This document shows positions 5,504 through 6,701 of a stretch of 6,701 nt of DNA, in pieces. Both the position numbers and the translations under genes were made by a program. The DNA comes from Halobacteriales archaeon SW_9_67_24 (lineage in GTDB: Archaea > Halobacteriota > Halobacteria > Halobacteriales > Halococcaceae): positions 1 through 6,701 of the forward strand of contig PXSV01000186.1 of the NCBI GenBank assembly GCA_003022685.1, in the 5' to 3' direction. The stretch's first letter is position 1, and every line of letters starts with the position of its first letter. The notes below the pieces were generated by a model, which saw only the letters and a list, made by a program, of their open reading frames with translations, did no database searches and had not been told where the DNA came from.

Positions 5504-5926
5504 TCAGATGCTCAGCCCGAACTCGCGGAGGTCTTCTTTCCCTTGTTCGGTCACCATCTCGATCGACCACTCGGGGCTCCAGACGAGGCGGAGGTCCACC
5601 GACTCGATCCCCGACACGCTGGCGACGGCCTCGTGGATCTCGTCGCGGAGCATGTCGCGGGCTGGGCACCCGGTGTAGGTCAGCGTCATGTCGATCGCGG
5701 CGCGATCGTCCTCGACGGTGACGCCGTAGATCAGCCCGAGGTCGACGATGCTGATCGGCATCTCGGGGTCCTCGACGCCGTAGAGCGCGTCCCACACGTC
5801 GCGTTCGGTGCCCTCCGTGCCCTCGCCGGTCGCCGGCAGTCCGTCGGCGTCCTCGCCCTCGGTGTAGTCGGTGTACGCGCAGTACTCGGCGTCCGGGTCC
5901 GGTGCGGGATCGATCTCGCTACTCAT
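5504..5926 (-). CDS. paaD: Phenylacetyl-CoA epoxidase accessory protein PaaD (DUF59/MIP18 domain)
   Basis: This 140-residue cytoplasmic protein has an acidic, probably disordered N-terminus (1-40, including EYCAYTDYTEGEDADG), then a MIP18/DUF59 domain: DPEMPISIVDLGLIYGV at 53-69 and MTLTYTGCPARD at 80-91. Cys87 is the invariant domain Cys, and LVWSPEWSIEMVTEQGKEDLREFG follows near the C-terminus. DUF59 proteins (SufT, MIP18, PaaD) act in iron-sulfur or metal-centre assembly; PaaD is required for an active PaaABC(E) epoxidase. The protein stops where bacterial PaaD continues into a zinc ribbon; that ribbon is encoded by the next gene. ATG 5926 overlaps the end of paaC by eight bases and has GGAGG (5940-5936) nine bases upstream within paaC, indicating translational coupling. 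The identity is secure from motif plus context. Confidence 0.92.
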   Translation of the reverse strand: MSSEIDPAPDPDAEYCAYTDYTEGEDADGLPATGEGTEGTERDVWDALYGVEDPEMPISIVDLGLIYGVTVEDDRAAIDMTLTYTGCPARDMLRDEIHEAVASVSGIESVDLRLVWSPEWSIEMVTEQGKEDLREFGLSI

Positions 5927-6701
5927 CGTCGGGGTCCTCCATCAGCCGGGTGGCGTCGTGGCGTTCGAGTTCGCGGTACGTGTTGGTGATCTCGTCGAAC
6001 TGTGTGCGCCAGTGTTCGGTATGGTCGCCGTCGCGGCCGACGTGTTCGGGCAGGTCCTCCTCGGCGACCCGGCCGTCCTCGATTCGGGGGCGCTCGACAT
6101 CAATCCCGATCGCGGTCAGCGTGTCGGTGACGGTCTCGACCCATTCCGCCCGCATGTCTTCGAGGGGTCGGGTCCGGAGGCCGAGGTCGTCGATATCGTC
6201 CTCGACTTCATCCACCGGTTCGAAGAGCCCGAGCGCGTACGGGAACAGCCGATCGACGGCCTCCTGAACGCGCTTGCGGCCCTCGTCGCCGCCCGCGAGC
6301 CGGCGGAGCCAGTTTTCGGCGTGCTCGCGGTGGTAGTCTTCCTCGCTCGTGACCTTCCCGATCCGGTCGCGGATACGGGGCGAGGACGACTCTTCGAGCG
6401 CCCCCAATCGAAGGTGCTCGGCCTCGTCGTAGAGGTAACTCCGGACGATCGCATCGGCCCAGTCGCCCTCGGCGAACGGGAGCTCACAGAGCGTGCTGTG
6501 CCGGAAGGCGTCGGGATCGCGCTCCCAGATCAGGTCGGGCTCGGTGTAGCCGAAGTCCTCCAGCAGGTCGTACCACAGCCGGGCGTGACCCAGCTCGTCC
6601 TGGGCGATGTTCGCGATCGCGATGTCGGATTCGATTGTCGGGGCGTGGACCTGCCAGTCGGTGTACCGGTCCGCGATCACGAACTCGTCGTCGGCGAGCC
6701 G
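5919..6701 (-). CDS. paaC: 1,2-phenylacetyl-CoA epoxidase subunit PaaC (partial, N-terminus off the right edge)
   Basis: The frame is open to the right edge; 260 residues are visible, ending at TAG 5921-5919. A GTG at 6680 is not the likely start, because the seven codons before it (RLADDEF) continue the family's conserved opening. The protein is a ferritin-like helical subunit of the multicomponent epoxidase that oxygenates the ring of phenylacetyl-CoA. Numbering from the first visible residue: DRYTDWQVHAPTIESD (11-26), ANIAQDELGHARLWYDLL (30-47), SYLYDEAEHLRL (88-99), EEDYHREHAENWLRRLAGG (120-138). Both ELGH (36-39) and EDYH (121-124) fit the ExxH di-iron ligand pattern, with Asp15 and Glu95 as plausible partners, so the metal site may be intact. 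The bacterial model PaaC is regarded as a structural, metal-free partner of PaaA. It overlaps paaD by eight bases. Upstream paaA and paaB are expected beyond the window. Confidence 0.9.
   Translation of the reverse strand, partial: RLADDEFVIADRYTDWQVHAPTIESDIAIANIAQDELGHARLWYDLLEDFGYTEPDLIWERDPDAFRHSTLCELPFAEGDWADAIVRSYLYDEAEHLRLGALEESSSPRIRDRIGKVTSEEDYHREHAENWLRRLAGGDEGRKRVQEAVDRLFPYALGLFEPVDEVEDDIDDLGLRTRPLEDMRAEWVETVTDTLTAIGIDVERPRIEDGRVAEEDLPEHVGRDGDHTEHWRTQFDEITNTYRELERHDATRLMEDPDDE

Noticed and set aside
5919..6680. Start of paaC at the GTG at 6680
   Set aside because: The seven codons before it stay open and continue the conserved PaaC opening, so the true start lies beyond the right edge.

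Overview
The window looks like chromosomal DNA of a halophilic archaeon (class Halobacteria). The genes are GC-rich (about 70% in a sampled 60-base stretch of E1-beta), the proteins are rich in Asp/Glu and poor in Lys, and genes overlap or nearly abut. A 6-T tract serves as the likely terminator of one operon. The protein families (E1 alpha/beta of an oxoacid dehydrogenase, PaaC/PaaD and a separate PaaD-like zinc ribbon) form a set familiar from haloarchaea. I cannot name the genus.

Layout: (1) 1-1633, minus strand: a three-domain thiamine-diphosphate (ThDP) enzyme of the acetolactate-synthase/oxoacid-decarboxylase superfamily, cut by the left edge. (2) 1634-2213: a 580-base divergent intergenic region with one weak promoter candidate and no convincing gene. 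(3) 2214-4375, plus strand: a two-gene operon for the alpha and beta subunits of a ThDP-dependent 2-oxoacid dehydrogenase E1, overlapping by four bases. No E2 or E3 gene follows. (4) 4376-5327: a convergent junction whose middle is AT-rich (38% GC at 4921-4980). It holds two nearly identical 19-base palindromes 270 bases apart, other small dyads, and a 28-codon reading frame with a Shine-Dalgarno-like sequence. (5) 5328-6701, minus strand: the 3' end of a phenylacetyl-CoA epoxidase operon: paaC (cut by the right edge), paaD (DUF59/MIP18 domain only) and a 57-residue zinc-ribbon gene corresponding to the C-terminal domain of bacterial PaaD.

The genes point to central carbon and aromatic-acid catabolism. 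The E1 pair would decarboxylate a 2-oxoacid and pass the acyl group to a lipoyl E2 encoded elsewhere. The Paa proteins build and mature the epoxidase that starts aerobic phenylacetyl-CoA breakdown, which ends in acetyl-CoA and succinyl-CoA. The substrate of the first ThDP enzyme is unknown. A link in which one of the ThDP enzymes feeds phenylpyruvate carbon into the Paa route is possible, but it rests on proximity only. I see no defence system, CRISPR array, tRNA, rRNA or intact mobile element.
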